Below are positions 32,401 through 40,957 of a stretch of DNA of 64,000 bases, piece by piece. This DNA comes from Actinocatenispora sp036503555. Lineage in GTDB: Bacteria; Actinomycetota; Actinomycetes; Mycobacteriales; Micromonosporaceae. The position numbers and the translations under genes are program-made. The notes below the pieces were generated by a model. The model was not told the DNA's origin. It saw nothing but the letters and a program-made list of their open reading frames with translations, and did not search any database. Location: positions 74,269-138,268 of the forward strand of contig DASXWQ010000051.1 of NCBI GenBank assembly GCA_036503555.1, written 5' to 3'. The first letter of the stretch is position 1. Each line of letters begins with the position of its first letter.

Positions 32401-34395
32401 ATGAGGCTGTTCAGGAAGACGACAGTGGCGGTGACCGGGGTGCTCGCCGCGGCCCTGCTGGCCGGGGCACCGGCGAGCGCGGCGGCGCCGGCCGCCGGCA
32501 ACGACAACAACGTGGAGTGGAACGGTCTGTTCGCCGACCAGGGACCGCTCTACGACAGCGCCGTCGCACCAGGCTGCGACACCCCGGTGACCCTGACGTT
32601 CCGCACGTTCCACACCGACGTCACCGGCGTCACCATCAAGTACTACGACAGCGCCGACTCGGCGTTCCACCAGGTGCCGATGTCGTTCGCGCGCAACGAC
32701 GCGACCGGCGTGTTCGACCTGTGGACCGGGACCGTGCCGGCGAGCTGTTCGGCCAAGTACTACCGGTTCCAGGTCACCGACGGCTCGGCGACCGCGTGGT
32801 ACAACGCGGCCGGGCCGGCGTCGGGCGAGCCGAGCCAGCAGGACTTCTACATCCTGCCCGGCTTCACCACGCCGGACTGGGCGAAGAACGCCGTGCTGTA
32901 CCAGATCTTCCCGGACCGGTTCGCCGACGGCAGCACCGGAAACGACGTCACCACCGGCGAGTACACCTACGACGGGTACCCGACCGAGCACAAGGACTGG
33001 GGCGCCAGCGCCTACGCGGATGCCGGTTACACCAACAGCTCCGTGTTCTTCGGCGGCGACCTGCAGGGCGTCGACGCGCACCTGGCGTACCTGACCGACA
33101 CGCTCGGCGTGAACGCCATCTACCTCAACCCGGTCTTCACCTCGCCGACCAACCACAAGTACGACACGCAGGACTACGACCACGTGGACCCGCATCTCGG
33201 CGGCGACGCGGCGTTCGACACGCTGGTGTCGGACCTGCACGCGCGCGGCGGACACATGATCCTCGACGGGGTGTTCAACCACACCGGCGAGTGGTCGCCG
33301 TGGTTCGACAAGGGAAACGCGTGGCCGAGCTCGACCGGGGCGTACGAGTCGCAGTCCAGCCCGTACGCGGGCTACTACACGTTCCAGCAGTGGCCGGACA
33401 CGTACTCCAGCTTCCTGAACCAGGTGCCGACGATGCCGAAGCTGAACTACGGCGCGTCCGGCTCGGCCACCCGGAACGCGGTGTACGGGTCTACCGGATC
33501 CGTTGCGCAGGAATGGATCCGGCAGCACCACATCGACGGGTGGCGACTCGACGCCGCGCAGTACGTGGACGCGAACGGCAACGCTGGCGAGGACGCGACC
33601 AACCACGAGGTGTGGAGCCAGTTCCGCAGCGCGGTGAAGGGCGCCGACCCGAACGCGTTGGTGTTCGGCGAGTACTGGGGCAACGCGAACCCGTGGGTGA
33701 CCGGCGGGCAGTGGGACGGCGCGACCAACTACGACGGCTTCACCAACCCGGTGTCCGAGTGGATCACCGGCCGGGACTACAACGACAACGCCGCCTCGAT
33801 CAGCGCCACCCAGTTCGTCTCCTGGCTCGCCGGTACCCGGGCGAACTACCCGACCCAGGTGCAGCAGGTGATGAGCAACCACCTGTCCAACCACGACATC
33901 CCGCGCTTCGCGCAGCGCGCCGGCGGCGACGTCTGGAAGACCTACCTGGCCGACTTCGTGCAGATGACGTACGTCGGGATGCCGACCATCTACTACGGAG
34001 ACGAGTACGGCATGACCGGCGTCAACGACCCGGACGACCGGCGCTGCATGGACTGGTCCCAGGCGACCACCGACAGCGGCGCGGTGTCGTTGCTGCGCAA
34101 GTTGATCGGCATCCGCAAGACGTACCCGGCGCTGCGTACCGGATCGTTCCTGTCACTGGGCGCCGACGACGCGACGAAGATGGTCGCGTACGGCCGGATG
34201 GACGCGAAGAACCGGATCGCGGTGGTCCTGAACGACGACTCGACGAGCCACACGTACCAGGTGCCGGCGTACCAGTTGTCGATGACCAACGGCAGCACGG
34301 TGACCGACGCGGTGACGGGGACCTCGTACCAGGTGGCCGACGGGACGGTGAGCGTCACCGTGCCGGGGCACTACGGGGCGATCCTGGTGCAGTGA
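32401..34395 (+). CDS. Secreted GH13 alpha-glucan hydrolase (neopullulanase/cyclomaltodextrinase-like)
   Basis: 664 aa. Sec signal (MRLFRKTTVAVTGVLAAALL…ASA, cut near residue 28). An N-terminal beta-sandwich (about 35-150) precedes the GH13 barrel: nucleophile D384 in DGWRLDAAQY, acid/base E424 in VFGEYWG and transition-state Asp D499 in SNHDIPR; the DGVFNHTGE region is conserved block I/II. A C-terminal beta domain ends the chain. The N-domain and HKYDTQDYDHVDPHLG loop point to the neopullulanase/cyclomaltodextrinase branch. It lies 60 bases after the peptide operon and is probably regulated separately. Confidence 0.85.
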   Translation: MRLFRKTTVAVTGVLAAALLAGAPASAAAPAAGNDNNVEWNGLFADQGPLYDSAVAPGCDTPVTLTFRTFHTDVTGVTIKYYDSADSAFHQVPMSFARNDATGVFDLWTGTVPASCSAKYYRFQVTDGSATAWYNAAGPASGEPSQQDFYILPGFTTPDWAKNAVLYQIFPDRFADGSTGNDVTTGEYTYDGYPTEHKDWGASAYADAGYTNSSVFFGGDLQGVDAHLAYLTDTLGVNAIYLNPVFTSPTNHKYDTQDYDHVDPHLGGDAAFDTLVSDLHARGGHMILDGVFNHTGEWSPWFDKGNAWPSSTGAYESQSSPYAGYYTFQQWPDTYSSFLNQVPTMPKLNYGASGSATRNAVYGSTGSVAQEWIRQHHIDGWRLDAAQYVDANGNAGEDATNHEVWSQFRSAVKGADPNALVFGEYWGNANPWVTGGQWDGATNYDGFTNPVSEWITGRDYNDNAASISATQFVSWLAGTRANYPTQVQQVMSNHLSNHDIPRFAQRAGGDVWKTYLADFVQMTYVGMPTIYYGDEYGMTGVNDPDDRRCMDWSQATTDSGAVSLLRKLIGIRKTYPALRTGSFLSLGADDATKMVAYGRMDAKNRIAVVLNDDSTSHTYQVPAYQLSMTNGSTVTDAVTGTSYQVADGTVSVTVPGHYGAILVQ

Positions 34396-34407
34396 GCTTC
34401 ATGAACG

Positions 34408-34584
34408 TCAGCAGGACCACGACGCGGTGCCGCGTTCCGCGGTCAGGTAACGGTTCTGGTGGGCGGCCATGCGTTCGGCCGGGGTGGGGTGGACGTCGCG
34501 CGGATCGGCCGCGCGGAACACGACCCGGTCCGCCACCCGCGTTCCGCCGTCTCCTTCCGGCCCCGGCGGGGAAATCCTCGCTCA
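34408..34584 (-). other. Short coding-like segment of unknown origin
   Basis: A 58-codon stop-to-stop frame on the minus strand reads …HPTPAERMAAHQNRYL… and ends WSC. Its composition looks protein-like and a GTG at 34538 could start a 43-aa product, but there is no ribosome site. It may be a small protein or the tail of a lost gene. I do not recognise it. Confidence 0.2.
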
Positions 34585-34978
34585 GGCCGCTGGCACCCGA
34601 GGCCGGACGCTACCTGGCCGCGGCCGGCGTCGGCGTCGCCCGGGGCACCGGTGGTTGCGCTGTGCCGCAACGGAAGCCGGTTGTCCCGGGATCCGGCTCG
34701 CCGCCGGTACCCGGGTGACCGCGGAGGCGGCGCTGCTGGCTGCGCCGACCCGGCCGCGGCTCGACCTGTACCGCGCGCTCGACCCGCCGACCGGTCCGCC
34801 GCGGCTCGACCCGACCGGCCGCAGCGAGGTCCCCGGCTGCTGGATCGTCGGCAGCGCGGCGCTCGCCGGCCAGCACGCGGTGATGGCCGCCGCGCACGGC
34901 GCCACCGCCGCCACCGCCGTCAAGCAGAACCTGCTCGACGAGGACCTGTCCGCGCGGCTCTCCCGCGCTCTAGGCTGA
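34570..34978 (+). pseudogene. Remnant of a thioredoxin-reductase-like flavoprotein
   Basis: The last 90 codons of frame 2 (from about 34710) read like the C-terminus of an FAD/NAD(P) oxidoreductase: RLDPTGRSEVPGCWIVGSAA, then AHGATAATAVKQNLLDEDLS. The matching upstream part (APEAGRYLAAAGVGVARG) lies in a different frame near 34600-34640, implying a frameshift, and the FAD and NAD domains are missing. The remnant ends at a TAG/TGA pair just before the LLM gene. Confidence 0.5.
34971..34976 (+). promoter_or_regulatory. -10 box (TAGGCT) of a likely leaderless LLM gene
   Basis: TAGGCT is 7 bases before ATG 34984, with no ribosome site between. It lies inside the last codons of the flavoprotein remnant. 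Confidence 0.5.
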
Positions 34979-34983
34979 ACCCC

Positions 34984-35919
34984 ATGCGACTGGCGATCTC
35001 GATCCCGCAGGTGTGGGCGGACGGCACGTTCGACCCGGGTGCGTTCCGCGACTTCCTCACCCGCGCCGAGGAGTACGGCTTCGACGGCGCCTGGACCCTG
35101 GAGTCGGTGCTGGGCAGGCGCCCCACCCTGGCGCCGCTGGAGACCATGGCGTACGCGGCGGCGGTGACGAGCCGGATCCGGCTGGGGTGCGCGGTGTTCG
35201 TCACGCCGCTGCACAGCCCGGTGCACCTCGCCAAGAGTCTCGCCAGCCTCGACCAGCTCAGCGCCGGCCGGGTGGACGTCGGCGTCGGCACCGGCGGGCG
35301 CAACCGCCCGTTCGCCGCGTTCGGGGTCGACCCGGCCGGGCTGGTGTCCCGGTTCACCGAGGGCGTCGAGCTGATGAAGGCGTGCTGGACGGCCGATCCC
35401 GTCACGTTCGACGGCCGGTTCTGGCAGCTGCGGGACGCGGCGATGGAGCCGAAGCCGTACCAGAAGCCGCATCCGCCGGTCTGGTTCGGCGGCAACCACC
35501 CGAACGCGCTGCGCCGCGCCGTCGCGCACGGCACCGGCTTCATGGGCGCCGGCTCCACCACCACCGCCACCTTCGCCGACCAGGTACGGGCGGTACGCGC
35601 GGCGCTCGCCGACGCCGCCCGGGATCCGGCCGACTTCCCGATCGCGAAGCGGGTCTACCTCGCCGTGGACGACGATCGCGCCGTGGCGAGGACGATGGTC
35701 GCCGCCGCGCTGGAGCAGATGTACGGCTCGTTCGGCCTCGGCGACCTCACCCCGGTCGCGGTGTACGGCACCCCGGAGGACGTCGTCGCCGGCCTGCGTG
35801 CCGTCGTGGACGCCGGCGCCGAGATGCTCCTGCTCCATCCGTTGGCCGACGATTCCGCCCAGCTCGACCGCCTCGTCACCGACGTCCTGCCGCAGCTGCG
35901 ACGGTCCACTCTGGACTAG
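34984..35919 (+). CDS. LLM-class F420/FMN-dependent oxidoreductase
   Basis: 311 aa. MRLAISIPQVWADGTFDPGA, YGFDGAWTLESVL, RIRLGCAVFVTPLHSPVHLA and GVGTGGRNRPFAAFG are the LLM landmarks; the family enzyme uses F420 or FMN to reduce or oxygenate small molecules. The -10 box 7 bases upstream suggests a leaderless transcript. It is followed after 25 bases by a NUDIX gene that has its own -10 box. Confidence 0.8.
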   Translation: MRLAISIPQVWADGTFDPGAFRDFLTRAEEYGFDGAWTLESVLGRRPTLAPLETMAYAAAVTSRIRLGCAVFVTPLHSPVHLAKSLASLDQLSAGRVDVGVGTGGRNRPFAAFGVDPAGLVSRFTEGVELMKACWTADPVTFDGRFWQLRDAAMEPKPYQKPHPPVWFGGNHPNALRRAVAHGTGFMGAGSTTTATFADQVRAVRAALADAARDPADFPIAKRVYLAVDDDRAVARTMVAAALEQMYGSFGLGDLTPVAVYGTPEDVVAGLRAVVDAGAEMLLLHPLADDSAQLDRLVTDVLPQLRRSTLD

Positions 35920-35931
35920 ATCGGCCGCCGG

Positions 35932-35937
35932 TACGAT
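35932..35937 (+). promoter_or_regulatory. -10 box (TACGAT) of a likely leaderless NUDIX gene
   Basis: TACGAT is 7 bases before ATG 35945. The alternative start ATG 35936 would lie inside this box. Confidence 0.45.
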
Positions 35938-35944
35938 GGCCGGC

Positions 35945-36454
35945 ATGTCCATCTCGCCGTACATCGCCGGCCTGCGTGAACATGTCGGGCACGGGCTGTT
36001 GCTGCTGCCGAGCGTCAGCGGTGTCGTGGTCGACGACGCCGGCCGGGTCCTGCTCGAACGGCGCGCCGACAGCGGCGGATGGAACCTGCCGTCCGGCGCG
36101 GTGGACCCGGGCGAGCAGCCCGCCGACGCGCTCGCGCGCGAGGTGTACGAGGAGACCGGGCTGCGCGTCGCGGTCGAGCGGCTGGCCGGGATGGCGTCGC
36201 ACTTCACCCGCTACCCCAACGGCGACCGCTGCCAGTACATGAACGCCTGGTTCCGCTGCCGGCCGGTGTCCGGCACCGCGCGGGTCAACGACGAGGAGTC
36301 GCTGGCCGTCGAGTGGTTCGCGCCGGACCGCCTCCCCGACCTGCATCCGTACGTGCTGCGTCGGATCGAGACCGCGCTCGGCGACGACACCGCCGCCTGG
36401 TTCGTCCAGCCCGGCGAGGACTACGCGGAGCTGTCCGCCTCGGACGTCGCCTGA
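35945..36454 (+). CDS. NUDIX hydrolase
   Basis: 169 aa. The NUDIX box is complete: G51, E57, then REVYEETGL (65-73), matching Gx5Ex7REUxEExGU, which holds magnesium for diphosphate cleavage. The N-terminus has a short helix and a WNLPSG lead-in typical of ADP-ribose or nucleotide-type hydrolases. Substrate unknown. ATG 35945 is preferred over 35936 because of the -10 box spacing. Confidence 0.85.
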   Translation: MSISPYIAGLREHVGHGLLLLPSVSGVVVDDAGRVLLERRADSGGWNLPSGAVDPGEQPADALAREVYEETGLRVAVERLAGMASHFTRYPNGDRCQYMNAWFRCRPVSGTARVNDEESLAVEWFAPDRLPDLHPYVLRRIETALGDDTAAWFVQPGEDYAELSASDVA

Positions 36455-36512
36455 CCCGCAGGCGTGACGGCGTGTCACCCCGTTACCGTTGAGGGAAGGG
36501 GGAGGGGCCGCC

Positions 36513-37016
36513 ATGGACATGTCGCAGTACGAGTCGATCATCGACAAGCAGATCCGCGAGGCGACCGAGCGCGGCGAGTTCGACGACCTGCCGGGCACCG
36601 GCAAGCCGCTGGCGCACCTGGGCGGCCCGGACGACGAGCTGTGGTGGCTCAAGGGATACCTCCAGCGCGAGGGGCTGTCCACCGACGCGCTGCTGCCGAC
36701 CTCGCTGCAACTGCGCCGCGCGATCGAGCAGCTGCCCGAGACGGTCCGCGGGGCGTACGCGGAGGAGACCGTGCGCGAGATCGTCGCGGCGCTGAACCGG
36801 CGGATCGTCGAGCACCTGCGGGCGCCGTCCGGCCCGCACGTACCGGTCGCGCCGGTGGACGTCGACGCCGTCGTCGCGACCTGGCGCGCCGAGCGGGAGG
36901 CGGCCCGTGCCACCACACCGGACCGTACCGGGGCGGCGGATTCGGCACCCGCCGACCGCGACGCGGCGGCTGGCGGTCGACGGCGCTGGTGGCAACGGCT
37001 GTTTCGCCGCGGCTGA
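36513..37016 (+). CDS. DUF1992 (DnaJ-homologue C28-like) protein
   Basis: 167 aa. YESIIDKQIREATERGEFDD followed by LPGTGKPL is the DUF1992 signature, a helical domain found in the vertebrate DnaJ homologue C member 28 and in many bacteria; function unknown. The C-terminal 40 residues are Arg/Ala-rich and end RRRWWQRLFRRG. GGGGGAGGGG gives a ribosome site for ATG 36513; an upstream GTG-like extension to 36489 would cover that site. Confidence 0.75.
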   Translation: MDMSQYESIIDKQIREATERGEFDDLPGTGKPLAHLGGPDDELWWLKGYLQREGLSTDALLPTSLQLRRAIEQLPETVRGAYAEETVREIVAALNRRIVEHLRAPSGPHVPVAPVDVDAVVATWRAEREAARATTPDRTGAADSAPADRDAAAGGRRRWWQRLFRRG

Positions 37017-37071
37017 GTGCCCGCAGGCGGGCCGGTGCGGTCCCGTGGTGTGGTCGCTTTCGTGGGGATCG

Positions 37072-37101
37072 TTGACACTTTTCGCCGATACGAGGAATGA
37101 T
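37072..37101 (+). promoter_or_regulatory. Sigma-70-like promoter of the exported glycosidase gene
   Basis: TTGACA at 37072-37077 is a consensus -35; AATGAT at 37096-37101 is a weak -10 after 18 bases. The region is AT-richer than its surroundings. Confidence 0.35.
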
Positions 37102-37161
37102 CTCGGGCAATCGGCGCCGACACCGTTGTCATGACGCGCCTGGCGTCGTTCGGGAGGTCCC

Positions 37162-38715
37162 ATGCGATCGGACGATCAACCGTACGGGCTGTCCCGCCGG
37201 CACGTGCTGGGCGCCGCCGGCCTCGTCGCGGCGGGCGTCGCCGGCGTGCCGCAGAGGGCCGCCGCCGCGCCGCGGGCCGACCAGACGGGCACGCGCCCGG
37301 ACATCAGCTTCGGCGGCGACGTGGACCCCGTGCTCGCCGCGGCGTACCGGTCGGCGCTGGGCAACCTGCTCGACGTGAACACCGTGAGCTACGATCCGGC
37401 CGTCTACAACCGGACCGGGCTGATGACCGACCCGCCGGGCGTGTTCTTCCGGGCCGGCGGCGGGTACGAGCAGCCGTGGACCCGCGACGCGTCGACGAAC
37501 TCGTGGAACGCCGGCAGCGTCCTCGCCCCCGCCGTCGCCCGCAACACGCTCTGGTCGGTGTGCGAACGCCAGGCCGACGGCTCGCTCGTCGTCCAGCAGG
37601 ACAACCAGTGGTGGGACCAGGTCGTCTGGGCGGTCGCCGCCTGGCACCACCACCTCGTCACCGGCGACCGCGCGTTCCTCACCGACGCGTACGCCTGCGC
37701 CGCGGCGACGATGCGGCTCAACCGGGCCGCGCACCACAACGACGCGTACGGGCTGTTCGAGGGGCCGGCGTACATGCAGGACGGGATCGCCGGATACCCG
37801 AGCCCGCCGTACGACCCGGCGAACGACTCGTCGTTCGTCCTCGACCACCCGCACACCGACAGGCTGATGTGCCTGTCCACCAACTGCGTGTACCACGGGG
37901 CGTACCTGGCGCTCGCCGCGATGGCCGACGCGCTCGGCGACCGTGCCGCCGCCCGCCGGTACGTCGCGGACGCCGCCACCCTGCGCGCAGCCATCGACCG
38001 CCACCTGTGGCGGCCGGACGCCGGCACCTACGGGTACTTCGTGCACGGCGCGGGGGAGAAGGCCGGCGAGCTGGAGCCGTACCAGGAGGGTGCGGGACTG
38101 GCGTTCGCCGTGCTGTTCGGGGTGGCGTCGCCCGGTCGGGCGCGTTCGGTGCTCGCCACCACGCACCACGAGCCGCGCGGCGTGGTCAACGTGTGGCCGC
38201 ACTTCGACCGGTTCGACGACGCGCATCCGGGGCGCCACAACGTGATCGTGTGGCCGATGGTCGTCGGTATGTGGGGCGACGCGGCCGCCACGGGCGGGCG
38301 TACCGACCTGCTGGCGCGCGCGATCACCGACGTGGCCTCGCTGCAACATGGCGACGGCCACTTCTGGGAGCTGTACAACGCGCGGAGTGGTGCGGTCGAC
38401 GGCGGCTGGCAGGTTGGCTGGCACTGGTCCTCCGAGCCGGACCAGACCTGGTCGGCCACCGGCTACCTCCGGATGATCCACAGTGGACTGTTCGGCATCC
38501 GTTACACGCCAAGGGGTCTACGCTTCGCGCCGAGCCTGCCCGCGGGCTGGGGTCCGGTCACCCTGCGCGGCCTGCCGTACCGTGGGGCCACGCTCGACGT
38601 GACGCTCGCCGGCGCCGGACGCCGGGTCGTCGCGTCCACAGTGGACGGTCGGCGCTCGGACACCGTACCGACCGACGCCACCGGCCACCACACGGTCCGC
38701 CTCACCCTCGCCTGA
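37162..38715 (+). CDS. Tat-exported six-hairpin glycosidase (MGH1/GH63-like)
   Basis: 517 aa. Twin-arginine signal (SRRHVLGAAGLVAAGVAG, cut after AAAA near 37). The body is an (alpha/alpha)6 toroid: EQPWTRDASTNSWNAG near residue 105, NQWWDQVVWAVAAWHHHL, LHxx-type loops with GAGEKAGELEPYQEG, and HNVIVWPMVVGMWGD near the end, similar to trehalase, glucosidase and amylo-alpha-1,6-glucosidase relatives. W/D/E clusters suggest an inverting glycoside hydrolase. A C-terminal beta domain follows. GGGAGG supports ATG 37162. Two TCCACAGTGGA copies lie in its last 250 bases. Confidence 0.7.
   Translation: MRSDDQPYGLSRRHVLGAAGLVAAGVAGVPQRAAAAPRADQTGTRPDISFGGDVDPVLAAAYRSALGNLLDVNTVSYDPAVYNRTGLMTDPPGVFFRAGGGYEQPWTRDASTNSWNAGSVLAPAVARNTLWSVCERQADGSLVVQQDNQWWDQVVWAVAAWHHHLVTGDRAFLTDAYACAAATMRLNRAAHHNDAYGLFEGPAYMQDGIAGYPSPPYDPANDSSFVLDHPHTDRLMCLSTNCVYHGAYLALAAMADALGDRAAARRYVADAATLRAAIDRHLWRPDAGTYGYFVHGAGEKAGELEPYQEGAGLAFAVLFGVASPGRARSVLATTHHEPRGVVNVWPHFDRFDDAHPGRHNVIVWPMVVGMWGDAAATGGRTDLLARAITDVASLQHGDGHFWELYNARSGAVDGGWQVGWHWSSEPDQTWSATGYLRMIHSGLFGIRYTPRGLRFAPSLPAGWGPVTLRGLPYRGATLDVTLAGAGRRVVASTVDGRRSDTVPTDATGHHTVRLTLA
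38477..38487. repeat. TCCACWGTGGA palindrome, copy 7
   Basis: A perfect copy in the glycosidase gene, in the Ile-His-Ser-Gly frame. Confidence 0.8.
38635..38645. repeat. TCCACWGTGGA palindrome, copy 8
   Basis: A perfect copy 158 bases after copy 7, in the Ser-Thr-Val-Asp frame of the same gene. Confidence 0.8.
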
Positions 38716-38806
38716 CGACACGCGCCCCGGCCCGGCGCCCGCTGGTCACTGTCAGGGCGCGCGCCCGGCCCGCCGTGTGCTCGCCCGGATCCCCGTGCGC
38801 GGCGCG

Positions 38807-38820
38807 CGCCGGTACCGGCG
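38807..38820. terminator. 14-bp perfect palindrome after the glycosidase gene
   Basis: CGCCGGTACCGGCG lies about 90 bases after the stop in a stretch with several GC-rich dyads. Termination is plausible but not shown. A second 10-bp palindrome, GGCAATTGCC, is at 38854-38863. The rest of 38716-38954 holds no gene that I can see. Confidence 0.3.
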
Positions 38821-38954
38821 TGCACGCGCCCGGCGCCGATAGCCCCTGACCTGGGCAATTGCCTCATTCGCCGACACTGGCTGGTCGTGTCCGCACCCTC
38901 GGCGCTGATACCCGTACTGCGCGGCACTGCGTCGGCACCCTGGCCAGATCCGAC

Positions 38955-38986
38955 GTGAGAGAGTACTTTCGAAACATGTCTCTCAC
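38955..38986. promoter_or_regulatory. 32-bp dyad over -10 box and start codon, regulator operator
   Basis: Outer arms GTGAGAGA (38955-38962) and TCTCTCAC (38979-38986) and inner core TTTCGAAA (38967-38974) share one centre. The -10 box TACTTT (38964-38969) and the ATG (38976) of the regulator both lie inside, so binding should block transcription of the regulator and its coupled MFS gene. Confidence 0.7.
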
Positions 38987-39710
38987 GAATCCGTACGGGG
39001 ACCTGGAGATCACCGACCCGCGCGCGCTGCGGGCGCTCGCCCACCCGGTACGGCTGGCGATCCTCGACCGGCTCCAGCGGTACGGGCCGGCGACCGCGAC
39101 GCAGCTCTCGTCGCACGTCGGCGCGACGCCGTCGGTGGTCAGCTGGCACCTGCGGCATCTCGCCACGTTCGAGCTGGTCGCGGACGCGGAGGGCGGCAGC
39201 CGGCGGGAACGGCGCTGGCGCGCGGCGGCCCGCGGTTTCCGGTTCGCCCAGCCCGCCGACGGCGCGGGCCGGAGCGCGGCGCGGACGCTCCGCGCCGAGA
39301 TGATGGCCCGGTACGCCGACCTGCCCGGCCGGTGGCTCGCGTCCGACGAGCCGCGCCTGCCGGACGAGTGGGACACGCTCGCCGGCCTGTCCAACACCCG
39401 CGTCGTCGTCACACCGGACGAACTGCGCGCGATCGAGGACGCCATCGAACAGGTCCTCGCCCCGTACGTGCGCCGCAAGGACGAGCCCGACCCGCCCGGC
39501 GCCCGCAGCGTCCGCATGCTCCGCTACGTCCTCCCCGAAGCCGACCTCGAAGCCGACGCCGCCACCGACGCGGATGCCGGTGCCGGCGCGCCGTCGGACG
39601 CCGACCCGCCAACCGATGCGGCTGGCGACGCGCCGGGAGACGGAGCGGGCCGCCCCGACACCGGCGACGACCGGCGCGGCACCGGCCGCGGGCGTGGGGG
39701 TCGGCGGTGA
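38976..39710 (+). CDS. ArsR/HTH_20-type winged-helix regulator
   Basis: 244 aa. ITDPRALRALAHPVRLAILD then ATQLSSHVGATPSVVSWHLR is the winged-helix core (residues about 10-90). A helical second domain follows, and the last 50 residues are a low-complexity Asp/Ala/Gly/Arg tail. The start lies inside a symmetrical operator, which points to autoregulation. The stop overlaps the MFS GTG (GTGA), so it controls that exporter in the same operon. TACTTT 6 bases before the ATG suggests a leaderless message. Confidence 0.8.
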   Translation: MSLTNPYGDLEITDPRALRALAHPVRLAILDRLQRYGPATATQLSSHVGATPSVVSWHLRHLATFELVADAEGGSRRERRWRAAARGFRFAQPADGAGRSAARTLRAEMMARYADLPGRWLASDEPRLPDEWDTLAGLSNTRVVVTPDELRAIEDAIEQVLAPYVRRKDEPDPPGARSVRMLRYVLPEADLEADAATDADAGAGAPSDADPPTDAAGDAPGDGAGRPDTGDDRRGTGRGRGGRR

Positions 39711-40951
39711 CGGCGACGGTCGAGCGGCCGGCCGGGCTGCTCCGGCGCAACCGCGCGTTCCGGCTGCTCTGGTACGGCGAGACCGTGTCGCAGCTCGGCG
39801 ACCGGGTCTCGGACCTGGTGCTGCCGCTGATCGCGGTGACACTGCTCGGCGCCGGCCCGGGCCGGGTCGGCGTGCTGACCGCGCTGCTCTGGGCGCCGAA
39901 CCTGCTCGGCCTGTTCGTCGGCGCGTGGGTGGACCGGCGGCGGTACCGGCGGCGCCTGCTGGTCGCGGCGGACCTGACGCGGGCGGCTCTGCTCGCGACG
40001 CTGCCGCTGGCGTACCTGGTGCACGCGCTGACCCTGGCGCAGCTCTACGTGGTGGCGCTCGGCACCGGAGGCGCGGCGGTGCTGTTCGGCGTCGCGTACC
40101 CGGCGTTCTTCGTGGCGCTGGTGCCGCGCGAGTCGTACCTGTCGGCGACCGGCCTGCTGAGCACCAGCCGGGCCGGCTCGCAGGCGGTCGGCCCGGCGCT
40201 CGGCGGCGCGCTCGTCCAGGCGCTGACCGCGCCGGTGGCGGTGCTGGCCGACGCGCTGTCGTTCGTGGCGTCGGCGGTGCTGCTGTCCCGCATCACCGAC
40301 GCGCCGACCGTACCGGCGCGCGGGCCGGCGTGGCGGCAGGCCCGGGACGGCATCACCCTGGTACTCCGGCATCCGGTACTGCGGGCCTGCCTCGGCTGTG
40401 TCACCACCGTCAACCTGTGCACGTTCGTCGGCAACACGCTGGTCGTGCTGTACGCCAGCCGTACGTTGCGGTTGTCGGCCGGCACGATCGGCCTGGCGTT
40501 CGGGATCGGCGCGGTCGGGGCGGTGGCGGGCGCGGCGCTCGCGCCATGGCTGTCCCGCCGGCTCGGGCTGGGGATCACCGCCGCGCTCGGTGCGGCACTG
40601 TTCCCCGCGCCGCTCGCCGCGCTGGCGCTCGCCGGAGGGCCGGTGCTGGCCCGGGTCGCGGTGGTCGCCGGGGCCGAGTTCGTCGCCGGGGTCGGCGTGA
40701 TGCTGCTGGACGTCAACCTCAACGCGTTGCAGGCCGACGTCACCCCGGACGACGCGCGCGGCCGTCGGGCGGGCGCGTTCGCCGTCGTCAACTACGGCTC
40801 CCGCCCGGTCGGCGCGCTGCTCGGCGGCTGGCTGGGCACGGTGCTCGGCCTGCGGCCGACCCTCGTACTCGCCGGCGCGTGCGGCGTTCTCGCCGCCGTC
40901 TGGCTCCTCGCCTCACCGGTACGCCGGGTCCGCACACTCGACCCGGCGTGA
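39707..40951 (+). CDS. MFS transporter (EntS/MFS_3 type)
   Basis: 414 aa, 12 spans. The N-terminus (NRAFRLLWYGETVSQLGDRV) and the DRRRYRRRLLVAADLTRA loop are typical of the MFS_3/EntS group, exporters of siderophores, macrolides or unknown compounds. GTG 39707 overlaps the regulator's stop. It converges on an SDR gene with only 6 bases between. Substrate unknown. Confidence 0.8.
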   Translation: MTATVERPAGLLRRNRAFRLLWYGETVSQLGDRVSDLVLPLIAVTLLGAGPGRVGVLTALLWAPNLLGLFVGAWVDRRRYRRRLLVAADLTRAALLATLPLAYLVHALTLAQLYVVALGTGGAAVLFGVAYPAFFVALVPRESYLSATGLLSTSRAGSQAVGPALGGALVQALTAPVAVLADALSFVASAVLLSRITDAPTVPARGPAWRQARDGITLVLRHPVLRACLGCVTTVNLCTFVGNTLVVLYASRTLRLSAGTIGLAFGIGAVGAVAGAALAPWLSRRLGLGITAALGAALFPAPLAALALAGGPVLARVAVVAGAEFVAGVGVMLLDVNLNALQADVTPDDARGRRAGAFAVVNYGSRPVGALLGGWLGTVLGLRPTLVLAGACGVLAAVWLLASPVRRVRTLDPA

Positions 40952-40957
40952 TGCCAG

